64,000 nt of DNA from Sipunculus nudus (taxonomy: Eukaryota > Annelida > Sipuncula > Golfingiida > Sipunculidae): contig CM049316.1 of assembly GCA_026874595.1 (NCBI GenBank), positions 21,599,839 to 21,663,838 of the forward strand, written 5' to 3'. The notes below the pieces were generated by a model that searched no databases, had not been told where the DNA came from, and worked only from the letters and a program-made list of their open reading frames with translations. Below, piece after piece: positions 45,969 to 57,572 of this stretch; the first letter of the stretch is position 1, and every line of letters begins with the position of its first letter. The position numbers and the translations under genes are program-made.

Positions 45969-47720
45969 GATTTGATAAAGTTACACAAATAATATGATGG
46001 TCTTATTCATCATGATGGCAGGAATAAGCAATTAAGAACAGCAATTACACGATAACCTGGAGATATAAAAGTAAAATTTATGATGCGGCACTAAATAAGT
46101 AATTATTATAAAATTATAAATTTGACTCGTTTGAATTTATGAAATAGCGGTCTTCTGTAAGTCAATGTTATTAAATCAATATTTGTTTTTAATTTAATAG
46201 AGTAATACGGTTTTGCTTCTTATTCAGCTCAACTGCGCGGCCTGATATGTGCAAATTCTATACATTCTTTGCATGCAATCATATGTAATATGCGTATGAA
46301 TAGGATGGCAAACTACCACTATGGGGAACAAATATAAGTTAATATAAAATACCATTATTGTCTAAATTATAGCAAAAGCTCTCTTTTTGGTCGATAATTC
46401 TAAGACAACCATATCGTATACCTCCCTTGGCCTGTATGTTTCGTTTGCACGTCATTGCTTTTATAGGTAACAAAAATAATTTATAATTTGGTCCCGGACA
46501 AAACAATGATGGAAAAGCAAAAAGGTACAAACTATTCTAATGTCCTTTTCTTGTCTTGCTAAATTAATATACATTAAGTTCAACTAGAACCGAATACGTA
46601 CCGCTGCGTACCTGATCAGTCCTCCAACCTATAAGTTGTGACAAGAGCATGATTAATTCACCCGTTTTAAAATGCCTTTTCAGATACAGAAAGCGGAATG
46701 TCCGATTAGATGCATGGGTAGTGATAAAATGAGTTTATTAGGAAGTACAACCTATCCATTAAACAAACAGATGAGTAATTAACGGCTTCTCTGTAAATGC
46801 ATCTGATTACTATATAGGACGGATAATACTAATGTCACAACGTGCATCGTGCATTTTTATGCGTGCTTGTTTATACAGTATTGCAACAAGAATGATAGAA
46901 CGGCAAAGCAGTTCCCCACAATTCTGGCAGAATATAAAGCCCCAAAAGAATTAATTAACCAATATACAGTATGGGTTGAATATGGCCGAAGAATAGTTTT
47001 GCAGAGGAAGTTAGATTTAAAAATCACATAGGTCATTCCTTGACAACAGACTATTCAGTTGGACTGCAACATATATATTGGACAGCAATAATATTTTATA
47101 CTTTATCTAAAAACTTCATAAGAATTTCGTCGTTTTTAAATACAATCACACGCACTTAAAATATGGCTGGATAATGCGTTATGACATTACATTCTATGAT
47201 GGAATGTATCTATTATGAGTTACAATTCTGAAAGACCTAATCAGCTATAACAACGCCCGAAGAAAACACAAGTCATGTTAATGTTCTTACTCAGGGCAGA
47301 CGACGTAAAAGAGAAAGTATGATTTATTTCGCTTATTATTCTAGTTACTATACATACCCTATGAATCCAACAACCATTTCACTGGGAACAACGACAAGTA
47401 ACGGCCTGCTACGTGAATCTCTTTAAAGTGTTTCATTATTATTTTTTGCAGTGCCAATTTGTTATATGAAGAGGGTACTTTGGACACAGCCCACTCTGTA
47501 CTGAACGTAAAACTCCCAGTAAAATAATATCATCCCGTTTCATCTCAAAGTTTGCAAAGATTAAGAAAATGTTATTTTGAAATTGTGTTTTTTTTTAACT
47601 TCGATTTGTTTTCTTCATGTTAGTAACACAATGATGAAGTTTAAGACATCCGTCTTGATCTTTGTTGTGTAGCAGAAAACTGCATGAGAACATCCATATA
47701 CCTCAACATTAATTCGTTAG
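45963..47720. other. No recognisable gene
   Basis: AT-rich, only short chance frames. Confidence 0.45.
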
Positions 47721-47721
47721 C

Positions 47722-47945
47722 TTATAACCGCGGGGTTGTAACATGTCGATATGGATGCGACGTATCGCAAGTCCTAAATTAGTCACAGGCACGGGTGAAG
47801 AAAAGCGAAAATATCAAGGTGGTCTTTGTTATCAATGCCACGCAGGACTTTTCTTTCCTTTTAAATAGCTATATAACTTATGAAAGCAACAAGTCTAATT
47901 ATTCTTATTAAACACCTGATGATCAGCATATCTTTACATTGCAAA
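47722..47945 (-). repeat. Dispersed repeat, partner of 20865-21112
   Basis: Reverse complement shows TCCTGCGTGGCATTGATAAC, CGTCGCATCCATATCGACAT and TTACAACCCCGCGGTTATA in the same order as the copy near 21 kb. Confidence 0.75.
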
Positions 47946-49690
47946 TGAGAGAACATTACTGCACGTCGAGGCGCACGTCAGCGCGACCAGTTAATTGATG
48001 GCGAGAGGAGCCTGTGTTTATCCCACCGGGGTACATGATTCCTAAGTTATACCTTTGCTACATGATCAAAAGTATCAGCTTTAATGCTTGTGGTGAAGTG
48101 CATGTACAAGGGTTAGTATAATTTCTAGTGGGTAGTGTAATATAGTGTAGTTGCTTCGTCTTCTCACTTTCAGCTGCAGCCGCCACGTAGGTCCCTTGAC
48201 CGAAAAGAAGGCTGACCGGAAAGAAGGCTGAGTAAGTCCCTCCTGGTGGTCAACAGCTTCTGCTAGGACAAGACTTTTACACTCCCTCCAATTGGCTGAC
48301 CACGGAAACTGGGTACCCAGCGGACTCAAGCTAAACACTGATGGATCTCGGAGTAGGTTGAGCCCAAGAGGTGCAGTGTGCAGACCCACTAGCATGTGGA
48401 CACAACTGGCACTGACTAGTCATATCCCCCCCCCCCCCCCCACTCCCCCACTGCCTTGTGGGGAAAGCCCTGTTTTGGTAAAGGTAAGGGCAAGGTTACC
48501 CCTAAATAACCTGATAGCCTTGTGAGTGCTAGGTGATAGCAAAGGCTTGTGGAACGGCCCTGAAAGAAATATCGGAATGGAGCTCCGTAGGCCATTCCTT
48601 GTTACAATTCTGGCAGGTATGATTCATCTCCAGCCGTCTTGACTACGTCTTGCCTCTGAATCCAGATGTAACTGGAAGACAGTGCGGACAGTGCTGTGCA
48701 GACTCTCCTTACTCTAAACATAGTCACGCGCAAGTCATGCTGTATGAAACAGTTGTTGAAAGATAACCATTGATCACATTTGTCCAACATTTGGGATGTG
48801 CTTAAGTGCCCGGATAGGCCTGATATGTCATCTCCGGACGCACAATTTAAGCTGGATAAAATACAAAACCTTTATCCTCATGGTAATCTTTGCAAAGCGA
48901 TGGTCGCATATCATTATTTTGGCAGTCTGCAGTATCAAGCATGTTGCAGCTTACTTAAACAAGGGTTCCTCGCATAAGTTGGGCAACGTGTATCGTGAAA
49001 CTCCTTGTATCAAAAATAAAAAAATGATATAAAATCCAACCGGGCTTACTATTCACAAAATATTTTGGTGCGTTGGTGTTACCCAGAGTAACGGCAGGTC
49101 GGGTTTTTCCAAGTGCTGGACCTATAAATAAAAAGGGTTCTGAATTAAATTGAAAAACAAAGGTGCATTTAAACAACCAACTACAGCCTTTTCCGGAACC
49201 GGTACTACACAGGAATTCCCATTCCGTTTCTTACGACCAGCACAGTCGCTTGCTTGCCAAAGTATGCTATTAACTAAAGCAGTACCAATTAATTCAGTGT
49301 ACACCCCATTCCACATTCTTCACCATAACATACTCAACTTTGCGTTTTGGTAAATTATGTATTGAGAGATAAAAATGGATAAAAATATTTCCTTTGTTAG
49401 GGAAAAAGAAACTTTAAGTATTAAGTATTATAATAAAATTTGCGTTTTGGTAAATTGTGACTACTTTGTTCTGTGTCTTTGAAATAAAAAAAAAAACTGT
49501 TTTGGAAGACTTAACAAAGTAAGTTACAAAGTACCTAAATTCCATTTGTTTTGACGTTTCGTAACTGAAGAAACATCATAAATAAGAATAAAAGTTCCTG
49601 TAGAACCTTTCCTGCAGGTACTGACAATTAGTGACATACATAAAAAAACTTAGCAAAATTTACATGCTGCATTATGACAATAAGGCAAAA
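47946..49690. other. No gene; GC-richer repeat-like patch and poly-C
   Basis: 48080-48800 is GC-richer than its surroundings and carries a run of 16 C (48426-48441). The minus strand at 48790-48602 has an open frame including 'LSSSYIWIQRQDVVKTAGD', which looks like a piece of an interspersed element, but I cannot name it. The rest is AT-rich without recognised features. Confidence 0.35.
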
Positions 49691-49692
49691 AG

Positions 49693-49694
<2 letters not shown>

Positions 49695-49765
<71 letters not shown>
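49695..49765. repeat. (AT)n microsatellite
   Basis: Pure AT run of about 70 bp. Its right flank (ATAAACATCTTTGG) is the inverse of CCAAAGATGTTTAT-like flanks near 12060 and 16870. Confidence 0.95.
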
Positions 49766-49768
<3 letters not shown>

Positions 49769-49959
49769 ATCTTTGGCTCTATTGTTAGAAACTGAATGTA
49801 TGGTTTTCAGTGATTGCTTCTGTTCTATTTTGATATGATCAATAACATAATTTTTACGGTGTTCCTAATATTTAAGGTACCATCAGAAGGTGACACGTAT
49901 CCATGTGTATGAACAGCTGGAACGACCATGATGGAATGGACTTGTTTTGTGTTATATCG

Positions 49960-51340
49960 ATCTTGAGTTCTTACTGACATTTACCGGCCAATACGACATA
50001 ATATTTGGCGACGACTGGATAAAATGGTATAATGACTACATTCGGAAGGGGAAGAATCGATGGAGTAAGTCGAGTGGATAGACATGTATTCTAGGTAGAC
50101 TGCCCATGACACCAAAAAAGAGGGCAATTTTCCTGTCGAGAGTAGGCCCGAAAACTTACAGTCTGATTCGGAATTTGTTGACCCCAGAAAAGCCAGACTA
50201 TAAGGCGTTCAATAAGATCATAAAGCTAGTTAGTAGGCATTTAAACCTAGTCCAACAGCAATCGTAGACCGTTTTAAATTTAACGGTGGCACCAGGAAAC
50301 CGGGCGAAAGTATGTCAACGTTTGGGGCCGAGTTAAGGAAAATTTGGAAACATAGCAATTTCTGTAATGTGCTTGACGATATTTTGAGAGACAGATTTGT
50401 AGTAGTGATTAAAAATGATCCTGTACAACGCAGACTGTTAGCAGAGCCTGAGCTGACAACTAAAAGTGCTATACAGATGTCTCTAGATATGAAAATGGCA
50501 GATATATACGCCAGAGAAATCCAGAGAGTAGAGCCAGTTAGAGCGCTTAACAAACCAAGTCAAAGGTCATAATGCTCATGGTCACAGGGCATTGCTGCGA
50601 CAAAGTTAAAAGAAAATAAAAGGTCTTGCTGGGATGTGGTGGCAGCCACGAAAGAGGTAGCTGCAAATTCATGGAAGCAGAGTGCCACTATTGTTCAAGG
50701 GAAGGACATATAAAGAAATGTTGTATTGAATTAAAGAAAAGACCAGAGACACCATTCCAAAGCAAAGAATGACAAGCCAATTTTTGTTGATGTTATTGTG
50801 AAAGGATATCCATTTTCTATAGAAGTAGACACAAGGTCAGCTAAAATTGTGTTATCACAGGAAAACTTGGACAAGATTGAATTAGGCTAAATTGACGCAG
50901 ATTTTATGTCATCTGATCTTGTATTAACTACATACATCTACACTGGTGAGCCTATAAAGCCAGTAGGAACAGCTGTGTTACCTTTAAACTATGAAAACCA
51001 AGAGTCAAACTTGCAAGTTGAAGTCATGACAAGTAACACACACACATTATTAAGGCGTAACTAGTTGAGCATCTTAAAACTGAACTTCATGTTGATGAGG
51101 AAGTCATTCTTTGAAACTGTTGTTGAAACATAATTGGACAAAATAGTTAAACAAGGCATATTGAAGTCCGTTGATTTCAGTGCTTCAGTGATTAGTGGTA
51201 ACAGTACCAGTATTTTGAAAGTGATAAAACGGGGTATTAAAGAAAGGTCATAAAAATGGGTTCCAATTGGAATGATGTGTCTCCTACATACTAAGTGTGA
51301 CATCATTTCAGCAGATATTAATGATAGTACTATTTCATAT
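49960..51340 (+). mobile_element. Decayed Ty3/gypsy element, gag-protease
   Basis: Plus-strand pieces in order: gag 'KKRAIFLSRVGPKTYSLIRN' with 'LLTPEKPDYKAFNKI' (about 50113-50230); gag 'STFGAELRKIWKHSNF' with 'DDILRDRFVVVIKNDPVQRR' (50312-50450) and 'LLAEPELTTKSAIQMSLDMK'; zinc knuckles CGGSHERGSCKF and CHYCSREGHIKKCC (about 50640-50735); an aspartic-protease segment 'VDVIVKGYPFSIEVDTR' (about 50785-50840); and a weak trace of the pre-RT 'QGILKSVDFSASVI'. The protease active-site D-T/S-G reads DTR, and stops and shifts are frequent. No LTRs recognised. Its gag differs from that of the element at 12-15 kb, so it is another family. Confidence 0.85.
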
Positions 51341-52475
51341 ATACATTTAAAGGGGCTTCAATACAAATAAGTTCCGCTTTTGGGTGCCAAGAATAGCTAT
51401 ACAATGGCTCAACTTTCAAGTATTACAGAGATAGTCTGAAGTGGTGTCCGTGCACTGACGTACCCCTCGGTCTCCACAAAGCCTCTGCACACTGGAAACA
51501 GTCTTTTAGTGCAAGAAATCAGTATTCTGAGGGTGGCACGGTTCATACCAAGGTTTAGTGTGCATTTAAAAGTCTATAGTTGACAATACCAGAACGTTAA
51601 CGAAAAACACGGCTCTTAGTCTTGATTAAGTGCAGCACATAGTAACAGGCATGTCGTGCAGCCTTCAGGCTTCTTAAAATTCATGTTGAGAGAGGTCCAT
51701 GTTTTTTTCTAATAGGGCTGCTGGCCAACTGCCTTATTCTTGCTTAAAAGAGCCTTGACAACAATTCTCAGCACACTGAGCAGAACCAATGAAATTATGA
51801 CAGCCCTATTTTTGTTTCATGGGCATTGTTATATGCCCTGGACACACGGACTACCTGAGGTTTTTGTTACACCTCACTGGACACAGGTCATTGTTACCAG
51901 TGTGGTCATAGTGAGTAAAAAACCAGTACATCGGACCCAAAACAACTGGCTGTGTCTCCAACTGTACATTGTCACACACAAAATAAACGGATGACTATTA
52001 ATTATATATACACACAAAAATCAATCTTAGGGGACCTGTGTCACAAGCGTTTGTATGAATAACTAAGTGGAGACCACATGTAGCTATTAATATATTTTAA
52101 TCATTATATGGAGATGACAGGATAATCAGTTTTATTTTAACAAATAAACAAATTAAACTGACTAACAAATGAATTCAAGTAGAAAACGAGTAGAAAACTT
52201 TGCATAATGTCCGCCAAGGTTGCATCTGATTATATTTGATCCTATGCTTTTACCTTAAACGAATTTTATTCTAAACTTAGCAAACACCTAGCCTAAGTGG
52301 AGGAAAAGGTGTCCCTTTCGGCTTATCAGGAAATTGACTTGCCTGTTGACGGTATGTTCCACATTTTAAAAAATATTCTCTATTTACATGGTGAAAAATA
52401 TCCACCAGGAGTCGCTACTGCTTCCTTCATTCAATGTTGCATTCTCTTAGCGGATTCACCAAGGTATATCAAGGA
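51341..52475. other. No recognisable gene
   Basis: No confident features. Short frames at 51740-51994 and 52297-52527 match nothing known to me. Confidence 0.4.
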
Positions 52476-52477
52476 TA

Positions 52478-53486
52478 CAGTGAACTTCTGCATGACGACC
52501 ACCTCGTTCACACAACCACCCCGCTAACACGACCTCTTTTCTTGGGTCCAGAATTGTCTTATATAAATTATTATATAAATAAATTCGGTAACATGACCAC
52601 CCCGCTATTACGACTAACGACAACCTTTTGTGATCCCAACCTTCAGATGAGCCCGCGTATCACGACCACTGTCCCGTGACGACCGCGGCACTCTGAGCAG
52701 ATGACACGCTCATTGCCCAGCCTTGGACTTAGATAATAGCCTGTAATGAATTAGCCGTATCACGACCATTGACCCGTGGCGACCGCGGCCCGTTGAGCGG
52801 TTGACACGATCATCGCCCAGCTTGAACATAGATAATAGCCCGTGATTAATTAGCCTGGCACGTGCGAAAGCCCGCTTTCATCTGCCAAGCCATAGTTAGG
52901 CTTGTTTATAATGCCGCCCAACCTGTTAGCCAAACTATACGCACCAATAGATATTGGACTCCATGGTCCGTACCAATGTTTGTTGAGTACGGCTGTTAGA
53001 TTAGCATTTAACGTACTGATAAAAAAAGAGTTTGTCAAACATAACTGACACCACACGCATACATTCAGGTGAGTAAAGTTAACCTGTGACAAATCATATT
53101 TCAATGATCAATCAGGAACCATATATAACACCTAGAATTTGTTGTGTTCATTCTGTTCTCATTACGTGCTCGACATCAGACCATCTGCGTGTTAAGACCA
53201 ATGTTATAAGAATGTCCTCAACGCCAACTGTTTGTTTCATTTGTGTGTTTTATTTCTATGTGAATAAAACGTTTAAATCATATTCATGTTTGTTATTTAT
53301 TTTTCTTTATATTTTAAATTTTAAAATAAACAGGGACGACAACGTAACATTTACTTTAAATACCCATATTATCGCCTGCGTTTATATTGGCAGACTAATG
53401 TACAAGCATCCTGCTAACACGACCACCCCGCTAAAACGACCACTTTGCCTGGTCCCGCAGGTGGTCGCATCAGCGGGGTTTGACTG
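52478..53486. mobile_element. Non-autonomous pogo/Tigger-like transposon
   Basis: The left end after TA (52476-52477) reads CAGTGAACTTCTGCATGACG, then ACCACCT; the right end, reverse-complemented, reads CAGTCAAACCCCGCTGATGC, then GACCACCT. Both continue with further GACCACCCCGCTAACACGAC-type subterminal repeats. CAGT...AACGACCACC is the pogo/Tigger terminal style. The right flank is TT rather than TA, presumably mutated. The interior of about 1 kb has no transposase and contains a 100-bp tandem duplication. Confidence 0.75.
52656..52855 (+). repeat. 100-bp imperfect tandem duplication
   Basis: CGTATCACGACCACTGTCCC (52656) and CGTATCACGACCATTGACCC (52756) start two copies of exactly 100 bp that stay parallel through GACCGCGGC, TCATNGCCCAG and AGATAATAGCC to AATTAGCC. 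Inside the pogo-like element. Confidence 0.9.
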
Positions 53487-53754
53487 TTTATCTCTGTATG
53501 CACTCATGGGCACAACACGCTTTAACGCACTAAGTTTTTATTCTAAGTTAATATGCGCGAAAGTTTGATTGAATAAATAAATGGAGACATAAAGATACAC
53601 TGACAACATCCGTAACAAAATCAAAATGTTATCATTAAATATATTTTATGTATTTGCTATATCTTTTGACCTACTTTGCGTTGTAATATCAGGTGCAACA
53701 AATATTCGTGCATTGAACAATGAAGGGCCGTACACAAGGATGATCAAAAGCCTT

Positions 53755-53985
53755 GTGGGGGTAGGTAAGCTAGGACAATAAACGTTTTCATGATTATACC
53801 AATATTGATCCATGTCATCAGGCATTAAGAATAACGACATGAAAGTCTGGTCGAACCTAATATTATTAATATAATCTATAATTGCTGATCTGACCATTAA
53901 CCACTGGGAATATATGAATTAAGTGGAGTGCGTTTTGTCCAGACATCTGTATTTTGTATCAGATTATATGATGGTTTCTTTCTGA
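53755..53985 (+). repeat. Dispersed repeat, partner of 32620-32905
   Basis: GCTAGGACAATAAACGTTTT, ATCCATGTCATCAGGCATTA, GATCTGACCATTAACCACTG and TGGAGTGCGTTTTGTCC follow the same order as on - at 32905-32620. Short frames here are not genes. Confidence 0.75.
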
Positions 53986-54554
53986 TGAAACAATCTATGT
54001 TGGATTTCATATAACTTTAAATAAAATGAATATATTTAAGAGTTTTAATCATAAAATGTAAATCAACATTTAGGGTCATGTTTTAACATGCACTTTGATT
54101 GGAGTAGGTTATCTTTGTCATAACAGAGGTCGTACTGACATGAGGAAAAATAGAAAAGAAAACCATGACCAATGATGGAAATGTATCTCTGTTTTGTCTT
54201 ATATATTTTTTTCGGTATGCTCAAAGTTAGTCCACATATTATTGCATGACATCTGGGAAAAGGTAGGTGCGGGGTATATGTTGTGGAACTGTGAGTGGGT
54301 CTACCGTGAACTAACCACATCAGTAAAATACCATTTCTTTGTCAAATATTCGAGTGACCCCACTACAATTATTCTAACTTTTTTTCATAATTTTAATTGT
54401 TAGCCATGGGATTTATTTCAGGGCGGTGACATGTCCCGTTCTAAATCCGCAATGAAAAAGCAATATATTAAATAAACCAGAGATTACTGGGACCATGAAG
54501 GTTATCTACGGGAACCGGTATGCCGCATGAAAAAAATGTGATTTTGCATTTTGG

Positions 54555-54685
54555 AATGAAAAATAAATTTGAATACGTTTTAGTAAGGATTCAAACCATA
54601 ATTCATAATTTTTTTTTAAAAGACATGTTTGATTGCTTTAAATAGAGTTCATACATACATAATAATTTAACACACATTAAACATA
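54555..54685 (+). repeat. Direct repeat, left copy (partner 57285-57409)
   Basis: ATGAAAAATAAATTTGAATACG, GATTCAAACCATAATTC, AAAAGACATGTTTGATTGCT and CATAATAATTTAACACAC recur in the same orientation at 57285-57409. They bracket the SAP-SWIM-YqaJ region. Confidence 0.85.
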
Positions 54686-55009
54686 TTTTCATGTTTTACA
54701 GGGGAATCAAACAAAACTTTGGTTTTGCTGTGTCTTTTTCTACTTGAATTTATAAAAAATAGAGATTTCTTTAAAGTATGTGTACCCAAAGTTACAAAGT
54801 TTCGTTCATATTCTACTGATTAGCTGAAACTGAGACTTTTCAGACGGTCAGGTGAGTAAAGAGATATTATTATGATAATCTGACCAATATGGCTTTAGGT
54901 TCAGGATCTTCATTGAGATAGACATGGCCAGAGTGGTGTTTTTTTTTATAGCAGTCATCACCACATTATGCAGTGCCCAAACAGGAATTTGACCAGCCAG
55001 TGGTCAATG

Positions 55010-55065
55010 TCAGGAACAATAGGGCGTATGCACTTAAGCCACGGGCAAGCTGATGAAGGGGCAAA
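55010..55065 (+). repeat. Inverted repeat, left arm
   Basis: AATAGGGCGTATGCACTTAA then GCAAGCTGATGAAGGGGCAA pairs with the reverse complement of 56594-56645 (AATAGGGCTACTTCACTTAA, then GCAGGCTGATGTAGGGGCAA). About three quarters identical over about 50 bp. Confidence 0.75.
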
Positions 55066-55160
55066 CAAGCCAGGGGCACAGCATCTGGACATCGGTCAGA
55101 TGCAGGCTGTATCACGAGCTGACCACTCAGGGGTTACAGTCCTATCATTGATCAATCATT

Positions 55161-56476
55161 AAATATGGATGCAAAGTTAAAGAGTTACAGTTGTGTCTGA
55201 AAGAAAGAGGGGTTGTAGCAGCACAAGCAAAGAAAGCTGAGCTAATTGACTTATGTAATGCTAGCCATGAAATGGGATTAGAGGTGGACCCAGATGGCTT
55301 GATTGAGGACAGGGAGGAAGTACTGGGTGATAAGTTAATTACATCTGACAGAATCCAGCTTAAAAATCCAGGAAACTTCAAAGAAGGAGGCACACAAAAC
55401 CTAGTTGTCTTACCAGTCCTGTCAGTGTTTGACATTTACAATTATTTTATATCGTTTGATGAGTACAATATGTGAAACCTCAGGGAATACTATAACATGG
55501 AAGGGTACACCATGGCAAAGGATGGGTATGTGAAACACATCGAGGTACATCAGTAGCACAGGGATACTTGCTTTGCAGTAAAGAGTAAAGTGAAGCCAAG
55601 AACATGGGAGAAGGACCCTGTCACTAATTTAAACCACTATAATGTATGGGTGATCCTAAGCAATGTCTCTGGTGCCAGTCGCATTCATGCAGGGTACTGT
55701 TCTTGTAAGGGGGGTCCAGATGGGGGTTGCCGACACGTTGTGGCTACATAGTTTGCCATTGTTGGATAGATGGATAATAATTCTACCACAAGTGTCACCT
55801 CGGGCTCATGTACATGGACTAGAAAAGGTAGTAAACAGGAAGCGTCTGTGCCTGTGACCCTGCTGGAGACATCTATTCAGGGAAAATCTAAGAATGCCAG
55901 CTCAGCCACCGAAGACAGGTACAACCCTGTACCTGAGGGAGTGAATTTACCTTCTGCTGATGACATTTTTAAGCGAATACAGATTTGTTGCCCAGAAGCC
56001 TGTATCTTAGATACAGTGTTTACAAACAAAACACAGAAGCAAATGAATGATACAGTAACACCCCTTACAGTTTTGTCACCTATAGATAACATAGGTATTT
56101 ACCTTTCAACACACAGCAGATGTGGCTCATCATGTTTTGAGGACTGATTTTTTTTACCTTTAATGAAATACACAGATGCTAAATTAAACAAAATAGAGTT
56201 TGCAACTAGAGGACGGAATGAAAACAAGAACTGGTTCATTATGAGAAGGGGTTTATTGACAGCATCAAAAATGTATCAGCTGACACATTCAATGGATGGT
56301 GATAAAACAGCCAGGGCCCTCCTGAGAGAAAGTGGTCTGAATGAGGCAACGTTACCTCCTGCTGTCAGATATGGGTGCAAGTTTGAATCAAAGGCTATTA
56401 ACACTTTTATCAAGTCCCACAGGTATCAGGATTTTCAAGATTTGCCCCAAGAACACCTTTTTTTGTCATGGTGATT
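55161..56476 (+). pseudogene. SAP-SWIM-YqaJ nuclease family pseudogene
   Basis: On + and in order: a SAP-like DNA-binding motif, 'KELQLCLKERGVVAAQAKKA' then 'ELIDLCNASHEMGLEVDPDG' (55180-55300); 'LPVLSVFDIYNYFISFDEYN' (about 55410-55472) before the first stop; 'EGYTMAKDGYVKHIEV' and 'AVKSKVKPRTWEKDPVTN'; a SWIM zinc finger CSCKGGPDGGCRH (55698-55736, CxCxnCxH); and, after more stops, the start of a YqaJ/alkaline-exonuclease (PD-(D/E)XK) domain, 'FATRGRNENKNWFIMRRGLL' then 'TASK' (56200-56275) with 'VRYGCKFESKAINTFI', truncated at 56476. Proteins of this layout are numerous in mollusc and cnidarian genomes and behave like mobile-element genes. This copy is dead (stops near 55473, 55554 and 55749). 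Confidence 0.8.
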
Positions 56477-56593
56477 ATCTATCTAAAGTATTATGACAAA
56501 CTTGCAATTACATTAGCAAAATAAATACAGGTTCAGCCGATGTGCACACTGAGCCATATGCTAATAGACTTCCCAATGCCCAGCCCTGACCCT

Positions 56594-56650
56594 CTGTTTG
56601 CCCCTACATCAGCCTGCAAGCTGCTTAAGTGAAGTAGCCCTATTAGACAG
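56594..56650 (-). repeat. Inverted repeat, right arm
   Basis: Partner of 55010-55065, placed about 120 bp after the truncated nuclease frame. Confidence 0.75.
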
Positions 56651-57284
56651 CACATGGAGTTACAATTAGATAAGGAGTCCACCTTAGGCTTTTTGTAGTT
56701 CTAGGTCAATTAGTAACCCACAGAGCCAGCTGTAGCCACGCACTCATAGTAGTCTCATACAAGATCAAAGGTAATCAAGCCCTTGCTTCACTCCCAGCCA
56801 TTTTATGTAATATGTGAGACCTGACACAAGTACAGGATTACAGTGTAATATAGAACAATAGGCAAGGTTAATTTGTACAAAGTTATGTCCAGCTCCCACT
56901 GCGAGGAAATTTATTTAAAATCTAAATTTTAGATTAATGGTGCATCATCTATTTTGTGTAACAAGTTGACCTTATACCTAGTAGAGAAATATATTTGCAT
57001 ATTTTTGTTGCAACATACCCGACCAGCCGAATGGATACATTTCGATAAAAAGAAATAGTGTATATAAACATTTTTATTTACCTTCTGTGCAAAACAATTC
57101 AAATCAAATTACAAGCGTTTTTCTTTACTCTATTATAACTACGTCAAAATGTCAATTTAAACTAAAGTTTCCATATGTGGTTGATATTTTGCTTAGCAAA
57201 TGCATTGAAATATAACGTGTTTTGCAATAAAGATGGCATCCGTCATGAAAGTTTAGACAGTGAAGACAGTCGAACGGCTATTGT

Positions 57285-57409
57285 AATGAAAAATTAATTT
57301 GAATACGTTTTAGCAATGATTCAAACCATAATTCCTAAAATATTTAAAAGACATGTTTGATTGCTTAAACGGATTAAATATAAACATAATAATTTAACAC
57401 ACCTTAAAC
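57285..57409 (+). repeat. Direct repeat, right copy (partner 54555-54685)
   Basis: Same order of blocks as the left copy with small indels. It ends immediately before the channel-exon fragment at 57415. Confidence 0.85.
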
Positions 57410-57414
57410 GGCGT

Positions 57415-57572
57415 TTGATCAGCCCGTCTGTTACCTGAACGTCTCAGCGTATTAATACCGATCTGACCTTCTTCAGCTTGTAATCGGCAAAGAGAAGAAG
57501 ACACAAGGCTTTACAAGTGGAGAGTTCGCCCTGATAGACAGCCACATGCACGTCCGGAACGTTACCTCTGCG
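57415..57572 (+). pseudogene. Inverted fragment of the channel Cys-loop exon
   Basis: On + it reads 'FDQPVCYLNVSAY' and then, after a frame slip, 'YRSDLLQLVIGKEKKTQGF' with 'TSGEFALIDSHMHVRNVT', parallel to 'FDQHVCYLTFSAYYYRSDLL' ... 'VRNVT' of the exon at 28126-28652 on -. Small deletions break the frame near AYYY and LLPG, and similarity stops abruptly at both ends. It belongs to a second, ruined copy of the locus, in inverted orientation relative to the rest of copy B. Confidence 0.9.

Noticed and set aside
48602-48790. 62-codon frame with LSSSYIWIQRQDVVKTAGD
   Set aside because: Looks repeat-derived but I could not name the family; not enough for a gene or element call.
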